Shown: piece after piece, positions 25,007 through 33,794 of the stretch | How the letters are laid out: every line of letters begins with the position of its first letter | Position numbering within the stretch: position 1 is the stretch's first letter | DNA from: Alkalibacillus silvisoli | Lineage (GTDB): Bacteria; Bacillota; Bacilli; Bacillales; Alkalibacillaceae | Length of the DNA stretch: 64,000 nt | Assembly (NCBI RefSeq): GCF_039521975.1 | Contig: NZ_BAAACZ010000002.1 | Span: 1 to 64,000 of the forward strand | Direction: 5' to 3' | Position numbers and translations under genes: made by a program | The notes under the pieces: generated by a model | Told to the model about the DNA's origin: nothing | The model's database searches: none | What the model saw: the letters and a program-made list of their open reading frames with translations, nothing else

Positions 25007-25024
25007 TTATTGATTAATTAAAGC

Positions 25025-25067
25025 AAAAAGCTGGACCTTTATTATAATAATAAGGTCCAGCTTTTTT
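25025..25067 (+). terminator. Terminator of the tRNA-Ala transcript
   Basis: A long stem, AAAAAGCTGGACCTT/AAGGTCCAGCTTTTT, with an AT-rich loop is followed by a T-run. Confidence 0.9.
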
Positions 25068-25133
25068 ATTTTTGTCTAACTCCATTGATCATTTACGCTT
25101 TAATTTATTAGTTTCTTTAACTCATGCCAAACT

Positions 25134-25160
25134 AACTATGTTAATATATATGTAATAGTT
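25134..25160 (+). promoter_or_regulatory. Candidate operator dyad AACTAT-N15-ATAGTT, copy 1
   Basis: The dyad is conserved with identical spacing upstream of the paralogous gene at 29639-29665, inside a ~50-bp stretch of near-identity. It is a plausible regulator site for the GPH transporter genes; the regulator is unknown. Confidence 0.45.
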
Positions 25161-25190
25161 GGAATTTTTTGAAAAAATGAGGTGGAACAG

Positions 25191-25325
25191 ATGAATAAAA
25201 AAGGTGGTAGAAAAACTAGGCATGCTTTAGCACAACTGTCCAAAAGAGAAATGTGGGTTTGGGGAGCTGGTAGTTCACCTGGAATTATTTATAGTGGAAT
25301 GAGCTTGACAAGGAGGATTACATGA
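25191..25325 (+). pseudogene. Scar of a GPH-family sugar transporter gene (internal deletion)
   Basis: The 44-codon frame starts at ATG 25191 after GAGGTGG. Its first part (KREMWVWGAGS) matches the start of the transporter at 29700 (KKEMWAWGVGS). It then jumps directly to SPGIIYSGMS, which matches SPGIINSGTS near the C-terminal third of the same transporter (about 33270). Some 370 codons are missing. The frame ends in TGA that overlaps the ATG of the ABC ATPase gene by four bases, so the remnant could still feed ribosomes to that gene. Confidence 0.75.
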
Positions 25326-26014
25326 TACGCAAGATAAACTTTTTAAATGTAGAAAAGGTGTACAGGGGAGATGGAGTACAAACTTCGGCACTAAATGAAA
25401 ACAATTTATCGTTTGATATCGGCGAATTCACATCTATTATTGGACCCTCTGGATCAGGTAAGTCGACCTTGCTGAGTTTGTTGGGGACGTTGGATCAACC
25501 GACAAACGGCAAAATCACTTATGATGATGAAGAGATTTTAAAGAAACGCAAAAATAAAATCGCCGATTTCCGCTTTGAAGAAATCGGGTTTATTTTTCAG
25601 CAGTTTCATTTGCTTCCTACACTCACGGCTATTGAAAATGTGTTAACTCCGTTGTTCTCAAGAAAAGTACCCTATAACAAGCAACAGCGGGCAAAAGAAG
25701 TGTTAGCACAAGTGGGATTAGAGGATAAGGTGAATTCGCTGCCCTCACAATTATCTGGTGGTCAACAACAACGAGTAGCGATTGCTCGTGCGATTGTGCA
25801 CAAACCGAGCTGGCTACTGGCGGACGAACCAACTGGGAACCTCGACTCTGAAACTGGGGAACTCATCTTTGAGTTATTGAAGCAGTTGAATCAGGAGGAA
25901 GGGTGTGGGGTGATTTTTGTCACGCATGATGCAGCTCTAGCATCTAAAGCCAACCGAATCATTACAATGAAAGATGGATCCGTTCAATCGGATCAAGTGG
26001 GTGTTTCCTTATGA
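25322..26014 (+). CDS. ABC transporter ATP-binding protein (MacB/LolD type)
   Basis: The 230 residues contain all ABC motifs: Walker A GPSGSGKST, Q-loop FIFQQFHLLPTLT, signature LSGGQQQRVAIARA, Walker B WLLADEPTGNLD and the switch His in VTHD. The EPTGNLD form marks the MacB/LolD/FtsE/BceA group, which works with FtsX-type permeases in export or mechanotransmission, not import. It overlaps the permease gene by four bases. The GC content and codon choice are visibly higher than in the neighbours, suggesting transfer. Confidence 0.93.
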   Translation: MIRKINFLNVEKVYRGDGVQTSALNENNLSFDIGEFTSIIGPSGSGKSTLLSLLGTLDQPTNGKITYDDEEILKKRKNKIADFRFEEIGFIFQQFHLLPTLTAIENVLTPLFSRKVPYNKQQRAKEVLAQVGLEDKVNSLPSQLSGGQQQRVAIARAIVHKPSWLLADEPTGNLDSETGELIFELLKQLNQEEGCGVIFVTHDAALASKANRIITMKDGSVQSDQVGVSL

Positions 26015-29000
26015 TGCGATTTATTTGGCAGAATTGGTGGCGGAAGAAAGAACGACTGATTTTGTTATTAATTGGTGCGTTCATCATCAGTGCTGGGTTA
26101 ACTTACTTAATTGGTCTTTCGGATTCGAATAGAGGAACCATCGTTGATTCCTTACAAAATCAGTGGAGTGCCTCTTATGATATTGTTGTTCGGCCAGAAG
26201 GTTCCCGTAGTGTAACGGAAGAAAAAGAATTGTTGGAACCCAACTATTTGAGCGGGCTAAATGGCGGAATCAGCGTGGATCAATATGAAGCGATCAAAGA
26301 AATATCTGGCATTGAGGTGGCAGCACCAATCGCCGTAATTGGGTATGCTGACTATGAAACAGATTTCGGGTCTGTCGAATTAGAGGAAGAAGGCATTTAC
26401 CGAAAAACACAAACGGTTTCAGTCAATGATGGAATAGGAATTGAAGAAGAAATTAGCAGATACTACTTCCCTTATAATGTGTGGGACATTTTAGACAAGG
26501 GCTCTGAGTATGGCGTAGGCGCACCTAATTTCGACCTGAGCGTACATAATTTATCATTACTAGCAGGAATCGATCCAGAACAGGAAGCGAAATTGATTGG
26601 TCTTGATGAAGCCATCTTAGATCGGGGGTCAAGTCGGTTTTTTAAAGACACAGATGGTTACTATTTTAATGAAAATAAAGGGTATCACGAATTTCCTATT
26701 ATCGTGAATAACCATGCGTTTGTCGATAAAACAGTTGATATCACATACGAACGACTGGATTTACCCATCAACGATCAGAACGCTGATGAATTGATGGAAG
26801 AGGTGAAAAACAGTGGCGGACAGGACTATTTACACACAGTAGATGGTTCTGAGCATCATCGATCCACCTATACCGGTGAAGAAGCTTTTCATGCTTTCAT
26901 TAGTGAGATGACAGGGGTTGATTGGGAAACGGGTAAAGTGATTGAACACGAAGAACAATCTGAAGATGAGCCTGATGAAGCACAAACACAAGCCCAACAA
27001 GAAGGGGTCACAGGGATTGTGTTTCAATCCAGCCAGTTGAATTACGAGGAAATCGGAAGCCCTTATGCGAACCGTTGGCCTTATAGCTATCAGCTTGAAC
27101 CAGTTCAAAACAGTGAGGATGTCATGGGAGCATACGCGAATCAGGAATCATTCCGGGAACCCGGTTTAGTAGCAGAAACGTATACAGAACTCCCTAGAAT
27201 TAAGCCTGATTGGATCGGATTCTATGACTCCAGCCAGTTAACTATTTCACAGGATCCAACGAGTGAATTACCGATGGAAACATATCGACCAGCCTCGGCA
27301 GAATTGGTGATGGATGGTGACGGCCAACCTGTGAATCCCCCGCAACAATTGAAACCAAACGGGGATCCTTATAGCTTTTTAACGGATCCACCAGGTATGT
27401 TAACCACGATTGAAGCGGCTGAAGAACTGATTGGTCATGACGAACCGATATCAGCTATTCGAGTGAAAGTCACAGGTGTGACGGATATGGGTGAAGAGAG
27501 CCAAGAAATCTTAGAACAAGTCGCATCTGAGATTGAAAATCAAACCGGGTTAATCACTGACATTACATTAGGATCCTCTCCTCAACTGGCGCTCACATAT
27601 GTGCCCGAAGTGAATGATCAAGAAGCACTTGGATGGCTCCAACAGCCCTGGGTCAATATTGGTTCATCCATTTCGATATTCCGCGAAACGAAGATGAGTT
27701 TTACAAGCATATTGGCCAGTGTAATGATTGTCGCTGTCGTATATGTATGGTCATCAGGGATCGTTTCCCTGTTAAGCCGGCGAAAGGAGTTTGCAGTTCT
27801 ACTATCGATTGGCTGGCGGCCCTCGCAAATAAGTAAGTTATTATTGTTCGAATCCATCATCGTCGGTCTGTTTGTCGCACTCACGTCCTGGATGATGCTC
27901 GGATTTGTATACATGAATAGCGCCTCCAGTATCTCGATCGATCGGTTTGTGATGACCGGGTTATTCGGGTTCCTGATTTATCTGTTAGGAGCTGTCGTGC
28001 CGATTTGGATGACCAAACGCATTCGCCCGTATGAAGCCATCCAAAGTGGAGAGATCAGTAAAACAAGTAAACGAATGTTTCGAACCAGAGGCCTTCTTAC
28101 CATGGCGTGGAGCCACTTTGTTGGGAAATGGAAGCGTAGTTTACTGTCCATTATTTCGATTGCATTACCGACTGCATTATTAGGACTGTTCCTATACATT
28201 ACCTTTCAATTGAGGGGAGTCATGTATACCTCCTTATTGGGAGAATATGTCGCGCTGGAAGTCGGTCCGACCCATTATGTGGCGATTGTCATTTCTTTGA
28301 TTATCGCGATTTTAACCACCGCTGAAATTATTTGGCAAAATGTCTCGGAACGGAGTGAAGAAATCTCGCTTTTACAAGCGATTGGCTGGAGGAGTAGTCG
28401 CATCCGAGGATTAATATTAGCAGAAGGCATGTATAGCGGGCTTTGTGCATCGATTGTAAGTATGGTCGGTGTGGTCCTCACGATCTATGGGATCTATGGT
28501 GAATTTCCTATTGGAGAGCTTGGGTTCATCATATTAACCGGCTTGATACCAGTAGTAGTTGGGTTGATCGGAACCATTATACCGGCGGAGCGGGCAGTTC
28601 GTATTCTTCCGAATCAGGGCATACAAGGAAGTGTCTCGAATCGAAAAGTCATAGAAAAACGGATGAAATGGGGTCTTGGGGCAACGGCTATTGCTTTACT
28701 TGGCACATTCTTATTTGCGATGGTTCAAGTCGCTCCAAATATAGAGACCACCAGTAACGATCAAACGGATCACGAATCAGAATATTCCCCTACAGTGGGA
28801 GAAGTAAGTGAAAGGGAAGAGGAGGATGAGAGTGATGAGGTAACAGAGACGCAAAGTGAGACTGTGAGTTCTCAATACGAAGATTATCATTTAGTTTTAG
28901 AAGAGGGGCAAAACAGTCGGGAAGTAGGATATGGTGTACTCTCCTATTCCGTAGAGAGAACACACGAAGAAACTATCGAAGGAACTGATATGAAAAAAGT

Positions 29001-29280
29001 GACTATTGATTTTGAATTTGAGATTCTAGATAATAACATGGTTAAACTTAGACCAAAGAGGGATTTCTATCTAATGAATTCTGAAGAGAGATATCGACCG
29101 ACAGAAGTTAATATAACAGAAGTAACCGGTTGGGAAGAGGAAGAATGGTTGAAAGGCATACGTGATGGAAAAATGGTAGGGACATTAACATTCGAAGTCC
29201 CTGCCAATACAGACGAAAACGGGTTATTATTTTTGAATTATAGTGATTATGGAAGAGGGATTTTTGTAGAATTTAATTAG
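26011..29280 (+). CDS. FtsX-type ABC permease with a DUF4352-like C-terminal domain
   Basis: The 1,089-residue protein has one N-terminal membrane helix (about 15-35) and a very large extracytoplasmic domain (about 40-550, acidic). An FtsX block of three helices (about 565-675) and a second FtsX block (about 710-880) follow. After a last helix ending FAMVQVAPN (about 905) there is an acidic Glu/Ser linker and a ~120-residue domain ending GTLTFEVPANTDENGLLFLN, the pattern of DUF4352/telokin-like domains. It pairs with the preceding ATPase. The substrate is unknown; lipoprotein, peptide or signal handling are options. Coding GC is high up to about 28760 and drops to the local level in the C-terminal domain, as if that part was added later. 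Confidence 0.88.
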   Translation: MMRFIWQNWWRKKERLILLLIGAFIISAGLTYLIGLSDSNRGTIVDSLQNQWSASYDIVVRPEGSRSVTEEKELLEPNYLSGLNGGISVDQYEAIKEISGIEVAAPIAVIGYADYETDFGSVELEEEGIYRKTQTVSVNDGIGIEEEISRYYFPYNVWDILDKGSEYGVGAPNFDLSVHNLSLLAGIDPEQEAKLIGLDEAILDRGSSRFFKDTDGYYFNENKGYHEFPIIVNNHAFVDKTVDITYERLDLPINDQNADELMEEVKNSGGQDYLHTVDGSEHHRSTYTGEEAFHAFISEMTGVDWETGKVIEHEEQSEDEPDEAQTQAQQEGVTGIVFQSSQLNYEEIGSPYANRWPYSYQLEPVQNSEDVMGAYANQESFREPGLVAETYTELPRIKPDWIGFYDSSQLTISQDPTSELPMETYRPASAELVMDGDGQPVNPPQQLKPNGDPYSFLTDPPGMLTTIEAAEELIGHDEPISAIRVKVTGVTDMGEESQEILEQVASEIENQTGLITDITLGSSPQLALTYVPEVNDQEALGWLQQPWVNIGSSISIFRETKMSFTSILASVMIVAVVYVWSSGIVSLLSRRKEFAVLLSIGWRPSQISKLLLFESIIVGLFVALTSWMMLGFVYMNSASSISIDRFVMTGLFGFLIYLLGAVVPIWMTKRIRPYEAIQSGEISKTSKRMFRTRGLLTMAWSHFVGKWKRSLLSIISIALPTALLGLFLYITFQLRGVMYTSLLGEYVALEVGPTHYVAIVISLIIAILTTAEIIWQNVSERSEEISLLQAIGWRSSRIRGLILAEGMYSGLCASIVSMVGVVLTIYGIYGEFPIGELGFIILTGLIPVVVGLIGTIIPAERAVRILPNQGIQGSVSNRKVIEKRMKWGLGATAIALLGTFLFAMVQVAPNIETTSNDQTDHESEYSPTVGEVSEREEEDESDEVTETQSETVSSQYEDYHLVLEEGQNSREVGYGVLSYSVERTHEETIEGTDMKKVTIDFEFEILDNNMVKLRPKRDFYLMNSEERYRPTEVNITEVTGWEEEEWLKGIRDGKMVGTLTFEVPANTDENGLLFLNYSDYGRGIFVEFN

Positions 29281-29499
29281 TGATAGAGGAGAAAGTAATA
29301 ACCACCTTTGTCCCCATGCCTTGCTTTGGTTAGAAATAGTTATTTGGTTCTTATTAAAAGAACCGATATTATCCTTTTAGTTAATAAAGGGAAAGGTATG
29401 TGTTTTCTTAAAGAAAAATATTGTTTTAAAGTTGCTTGAGAAAATATAATATATTGATTGTAACTTATAACAAAGTTCTATTAAAAAAAGTAACGTTTG

Positions 29500-29552
29500 A
29501 CTAAAATAACCTCTTCGGACTTCAGTTTAAGCCCCTAGGAGGTTATTTTAGT
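29500..29552. terminator. Terminator-like hairpin after the ABC operon
   Basis: The perfect 14-bp stem ACTAAAATAACCTC/GAGGTTATTTTAGT encloses 25 nt. The rest of the gap 29281-29690 holds a small GGTTCTT/AAGAACC hairpin (29346-29364) and, at its right end, the duplicated transporter leader. No gene is seen. Confidence 0.65.
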
Positions 29553-29638
29553 TAAAAGATAAATTATCAGATTTAAAAATCATGATCAGAGAATGCCAGT
29601 TTGATATAAAATTTAAACCCATTCACTCATGACTTAAT

Positions 29639-29665
29639 AACTATGTTAGTATATATTTAATAGTT
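29639..29665 (+). promoter_or_regulatory. Candidate operator dyad AACTAT-N15-ATAGTT, copy 2
   Basis: Same dyad and spacing as at 25134-25160, upstream of the second GPH transporter copy. Confidence 0.45.
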
Positions 29666-30442
29666 AGAATTTTTAGATAAAAGAGGCGGGGTGAAAGTAG
29701 TGAATGAAGAGGGAGTGAAAAATGACCAAGCTTTAAAACAACCACCTAAAAAAGAGATGTGGGCTTGGGGTGTTGGGAGTTTTGGTACGTTTACGATCTG
29801 GACATTAATTGGTTCTTTTTTAACGTATTATTATACAGATGTAGCAGGATTAGCTGCCGGTGCAGTTGGGACGTTAATGTTAGTAGCTAGATTAATGGAT
29901 GGTGTAACGGATTTAGGAATGGGGTCGTTTGTTGATAAGACAAGGTCGAAGCATGGAAGTGCCAGACCATGGCTTCTATGGATGGGTGTACCGTTAGGTG
30001 TGGCTACCGTTCTATTGTTTTCTGTGCCTGATTTAGGGGATACAGGTAAACTCGTTTACGCTTATGTGACTTATTTTTATTTATATTAGTTTATACATCT
30101 GTTACGATCCCTCATAAAACATTGATGGGCGTAATGACACAAGATCAACATAGTCGATCGTTGACGAACATTTATGCCCAAATCTTAATCTTGTCTGGTA
30201 CGTTGTTAACGATGGTTATATCTGAGCCTTTAGCCCAAATCGTTGGGTGGACTGTTGTTGCTTCAATTTACGGTGTGATTGTCGTCATAGCTTTACTTAT
30301 TACCTTTAAGAATGTTAAGGAACGAACAGAGTTGTCAACGTTAAGTGGTGAAGATGGTGTTGCAGCAAAAGAAGGTTTTAAAGCTCTGTTGAAAAATAAG
30401 TACTGGTGTAAGCGTCAAGTAAAAATGAACACTTTTTGCTAA

Positions 30443-31207
30443 TTAATTCTGAACACTTTCTTCCTTAAATATGGAAGTTCGATTCTTCATTCGATGACTG
30501 TCTTCACCGTGAAATTGAATGACTTCTACCCGATGTAGTACCCTATCCAAAATGGCTGTGGTGATCCCTTGATCACCTAATAACTCGCCCCACTCACTTG
30601 GACCCTTATTTGAAGTTAATATAATCGAGGCTTTGTCATGTAAGTCATTGATGAGATGGAAAAAGAGATTAGCTTCTCTCTGATCCATCGCCATAAACAT
30701 TAGGTCATCAATAATGACCAGATTAGCGTTTCTGATTCGTTTCATCCTAATTTGGGCTTTTCGTGTGAATTCTTCAGCTTTTAAATTCCTTATTAATTCT
30801 TCCATAGTTATAAACATGACCTGATACCCTTGATTAATCGCCTCAATCCCCAGTGCAGTGGCTAAATGGGTTTTACCGACACCCGCTGGTCCTAACAGGA
30901 CCAAGTTATATAATTGATCTACCCAGGTTAACTCACTTAACTGTTTAATTTGCTTTTGACTTAAAGTTTGTTGCTCATTAAGGTTGAACATCTCAAGTGT
31001 TGTGTGGGCAGGAAATGCTGCCCACTTCAATTGTCGTTCAATTTGCTTTTCCTCACGTCTTTTTAGTTCATATGAAGCCATTTCTGTTAATAACTCACGA
31101 TAAGTCCATTCTTTGGATTCGGCATATCGAATGAGATCAGGTAGGTATTCTGCTGTTTCTGCTAAACGTAGTGTCTTAAACTGTTTTTGTAATGGCTCTA
31201 AAGTCAT
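30443..31207 (-). CDS. istB: IS21 helper ATPase IstB
   Basis: The 254-residue DnaC-like AAA+ ATPase has Walker A GPAGVGKTHLA (about 107-117), Walker B LVIIDDLMF and sensor I ILTSNKGPSEW. IstB assembles on target DNA and stimulates the IstA transposase. It follows istA by 2 bp on the same strand, the standard IS21 order. It appears intact. The last codons lie just inside the left end of the element. Confidence 0.95.
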   Translation of the reverse strand: MTLEPLQKQFKTLRLAETAEYLPDLIRYAESKEWTYRELLTEMASYELKRREEKQIERQLKWAAFPAHTTLEMFNLNEQQTLSQKQIKQLSELTWVDQLYNLVLLGPAGVGKTHLATALGIEAINQGYQVMFITMEELIRNLKAEEFTRKAQIRMKRIRNANLVIIDDLMFMAMDQREANLFFHLINDLHDKASIILTSNKGPSEWGELLGDQGITTAILDRVLHRVEVIQFHGEDSHRMKNRTSIFKEESVQN

Positions 31208-31209
31208 TG

Positions 31210-32766
31210 TTATTTCACCGCCCCTTCAAGAACCTCAAGGTACGGATCCAAATCTCTTACTTCTGGTTTCATGTTGTCATAATTAGATTGTCCAGCTGAC
31301 ATCTGTTGTATGGCCATTTCTGTACTCTTAGTGGATTGTTGTTGCCTTATTAAATGGGTTAAGACATCTTTAAATTCCGAAGCACTATAAAAACGGCTTT
31401 TTACACATTCATTCAGAGCTTCAGCTCTTATGTTGGATGGAACATCCTTAACCGAATCTGAAATGATTTTTAACTGATCCCTCATGTATCGGGGATACTG
31501 TGTTTGAATTTCCATTAAATAACTCATAGCCTTGTCTTGATTTTGGAACGCTTCAGAAACAGTTTTCATATAGGCAGGTATACCTTTCGTTCGGTCTCGT
31601 TTGTGTTGTCTATCTTGAATGAGTTCTCCTTTTCCTTCACATAATTGATGCTCAGCGATAATAGGCCCACCCATAGATTCATGTATGCGAAGCTTCTGAT
31701 CATCTGTTGCGTTCACATACACGCTATTGTGTTTATCATAAGTGCCTAATGGCACAGAATAACGATTGGACTCGTATAAAATAGTGTTGTCCTTACGTAC
31801 GACTCTTGCTATACTTGAATTAATAGGTGAATGAATTATTTTCTTAGTAATCGGCTTAAGATGTTTCTTTTCGACGGAGAACACTTCTGCCGGTTTCTTT
31901 TTTATTGTATTATTCACTTTGCCGTTGCCTGTCCTCTCAAGCCACTCCCAACATTGTTCATTCCATTGTTCTATGTTTCTGAATACACGGTTCTTGGCAA
32001 AGTTTTGCTTAATAAACTTAACACTATTCTCCACTTTTCCTTTACTCTCTGGGTCAGCTTTACGACAAACATAAAGTTGGAACTTTCGTTCTCTATAATA
32101 GGTTTGAAATTCCTCGGTTAAAATAATATCGCCACCGTTTTCACTAACAACGATCAATGCATCTTGATCATAAACCATTTCTTCTGGTACCCCTCCAAAG
32201 TACTCAAAAGCATGTTCATGAGCTCGAATAACATCCTTTGTGGTGAAAGGTCGATCTAACCACTCTGCATACTTGTAACGAGAATGCGATAAAACAAAAC
32301 AAATCACATATACTTTTTGAGTACGACCTTGAGTTGTTTTTTGTTTCGATTGTCCAAAATCCACTTGTATCTGTTTACCCATTGGTAACTCTGGAATCGC
32401 CTCGTAGGAACGAGGTGTCATCACTTTTGGAATGTTATATTTTTCTCTTAGTTCTTTAACATAACTTCGAACTGTACTTTCTCCGACCGACAGGTCTGCG
32501 AAACGTTCCTTCAACCAATCATGAACTTGAGCTCCAGAAAGATCAGGGTTTTCGCTTAACCAAGTATGAATTAATAACTCGTAATGATCCAACTTGCGTT
32601 TCCTTTTACGTGTAGAAGCCATCCACTCAGCCATTTCTTCTGGCGACTTTTCGAGATACTTATAAACTGTTGTTCGTGAAACACCTAATTTTCTTGCAAT
32701 CCTCCTAATTTTGAATCCTTGTTTCTTCATTTGATAGATTTCCATAAACATTAGCCACTTTTCCAC
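31210..32766 (-). CDS. istA: IS21 transposase IstA
   Basis: The 518-residue protein has an N-terminal HTH (KIRRIARKLGVSRTTVYKYL, about 18-37) and a second helical DNA-binding part. The DDE integrase core has Asp in QVDFGQSK, Asp in MVYDQDALIV and Glu in ESKGKVENSVKF. A beta-barrel and basic C-terminal region follow. It cuts and joins the element ends. Full length and uninterrupted, it starts with an ATG preceded by GGAGGG. Confidence 0.95.
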   Translation of the reverse strand: MEKWLMFMEIYQMKKQGFKIRRIARKLGVSRTTVYKYLEKSPEEMAEWMASTRKRKRKLDHYELLIHTWLSENPDLSGAQVHDWLKERFADLSVGESTVRSYVKELREKYNIPKVMTPRSYEAIPELPMGKQIQVDFGQSKQKTTQGRTQKVYVICFVLSHSRYKYAEWLDRPFTTKDVIRAHEHAFEYFGGVPEEMVYDQDALIVVSENGGDIILTEEFQTYYRERKFQLYVCRKADPESKGKVENSVKFIKQNFAKNRVFRNIEQWNEQCWEWLERTGNGKVNNTIKKKPAEVFSVEKKHLKPITKKIIHSPINSSIARVVRKDNTILYESNRYSVPLGTYDKHNSVYVNATDDQKLRIHESMGGPIIAEHQLCEGKGELIQDRQHKRDRTKGIPAYMKTVSEAFQNQDKAMSYLMEIQTQYPRYMRDQLKIISDSVKDVPSNIRAEALNECVKSRFYSASEFKDVLTHLIRQQQSTKSTEMAIQQMSAGQSNYDNMKPEVRDLDPYLEVLEGAVK

Positions 32767-33564
32767 CTTTTTTCCCTCCTGCTGATAGATGATAAATCTA
32801 TCATACTACGGAGAGTTATTTTTTGATTGAAAAGTGTTCATTTTTATTGAGCAAAAACTGTCTACTTTAGTTTAGCGTTTACAACTGGATCATTGTTACT
32901 TTATTTTGCGTCGTTTCTTATGCCATTATGGCCTTAATCCAAGGGGCAGGTATTTATTATGCAAACTGGATCATCGGAGATAGTTCGGTGTTTTCATTTA
33001 TTGGTGCAGCGTTGATCTTGCCGATGATTTTAGGTTTATTATTCCTTGGACCACTAGTTAAAAAGTATGGTAAGAAAAACATCATTATTGTTGGTTCGTC
33101 AATATTAATAATTGGACAGTTAGTAAGAATGATTGAACCAGAAAACTTAACGATATTTCTAATCGGAACAGCGATTGTAGGGATCGGTTATATGCCAACA
33201 ATTGCTTTTGTGTTTGCTTTAACTAATGAAACAATAGAATATGGTCAATATAAAACAGGCATTCGCTCTCCTGGCATTATTAATAGTGGAACAAGCTTTG
33301 GGATGAAAGTTGGAACAGGTGTTGGTATGGCATTGATTGGTTGGTTACTAGGCATGAGTGGCTACATTGGAACTGCAGATGCACAACCACAGATTGCTCT
33401 AAATATGATTCTAGCCTTAAATATATATATTCCACTTTTATTAGCGATTGTTCAAATAGTATTAATGTTATTTTATCGCCTAGATCGTGAGTACCCTAAA
33501 GTCATAGAGGAGTTGAAGAAGTAGTTTGTAAGTGTCACATAAGTTGAATACGATTAGAAATTTG

Positions 33565-33594
33565 AAACGATCCTTACATCAAGGGTCGTTTTTT
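33565..33594 (+). terminator. Terminator of the GPH transporter gene
   Basis: AAACGATCCTT pairs with AAGGGTCGTTT (one G-T pair) around a 5-nt loop, followed by T6. Confidence 0.85.
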
Positions 33595-33716
33595 ATTGCT
33601 GAATTTTTAATTGATTAATTATATTAACCGTTACAACTTTAGCTAAGTTGCATTGAATAATATAGTAAGAAAAATAGTTTTAAATTATGAAAGTCAATGA
33701 AAAGGGTGGAAATAGA

Positions 33717-33791
33717 ATGAGTTCAGGAAATTGTTGTCCCTCTGGAAGCACTACTGTCCAAGGCGTATTTAGAGCGTCAGAGGAGTGGTAG
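33717..33791 (+). CDS. Tiny Cys-rich peptide upstream of the DUF3992 gene
   Basis: The 24-residue frame MSSGNCCPSGSTTVQGVFRA plus SEEW is preceded by AAAGGGTGG and ends 3 bp before the next ATG. Its CC pair near the N-terminus resembles the N-terminal connector of endospore appendage subunits. It may be a real small coat component or a truncated subunit. The support is the ribosome site and the tight link to the next gene. Confidence 0.45.
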   Translation: MSSGNCCPSGSTTVQGVFRASEEW

Positions 33792-33794
33792 GCG

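Larger units (their letters stand above)
30407..32883. mobile_element. IS21-family insertion sequence with 5-bp target duplication
   Basis: The 2,477-bp element carries istA and istB on the minus strand. The ends begin TGTAAGCGTC (left) and TGTAAACGCT (right, complement) with 5'-TG...CA-3' termini. Inside each end lies the longer inverted repeat TCAA-TAAAAATGAACACTTTT; a further TGAACACTTT copy at the left fits the multiple end repeats of IS21. The target duplication ACTGG is at 30402-30406 and 32884-32888. Both ends and both genes look intact, so the copy could be active and recent. Confidence 0.93.
29700..33524 (+). pseudogene. GPH-family (MelB-like) sugar transporter broken by frameshift and IS
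   Basis: The reading starts at GTG 29700 by alignment with the scar at 25191. The first part (GVGSFGTFTIWTLIGSFLTY, then RLMDGVTDLGMG and the DKTRSKHGSARPWLLW loop) is typical of glycoside-pentoside-hexuronide:cation symporters. It runs into TAG at 30087-30089; shifting frame restores YTSVTIPHKTLMGVMTQ from about 30093. The gene is then cut at 30406 by an IS21-family element and resumes at 32889. Removing the element plus one ACTGG copy joins KNKYW in frame to IIVTLFCVV...GAGIYYANW, so the IS landed in an otherwise intact stretch. It is non-functional as read. Confidence 0.88.

Noticed and set aside
29346..29364. Terminator of the ABC operon at the GGTTCTT/AAGAACC hairpin
   Set aside because: The 7-bp stem has no U-run; the 14-bp hairpin at 29500-29552 is a better candidate.
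30122..30442. Independent small membrane protein gene
   Set aside because: It is the middle segment of the same broken GPH transporter; its last codons run into the IS end.
32928..33524. Separate MFS gene starting at ATG 32928
   Set aside because: It is the 3' part of the GPH transporter interrupted by the IS element; the frame joins upstream codons once the element and one ACTGG are removed.
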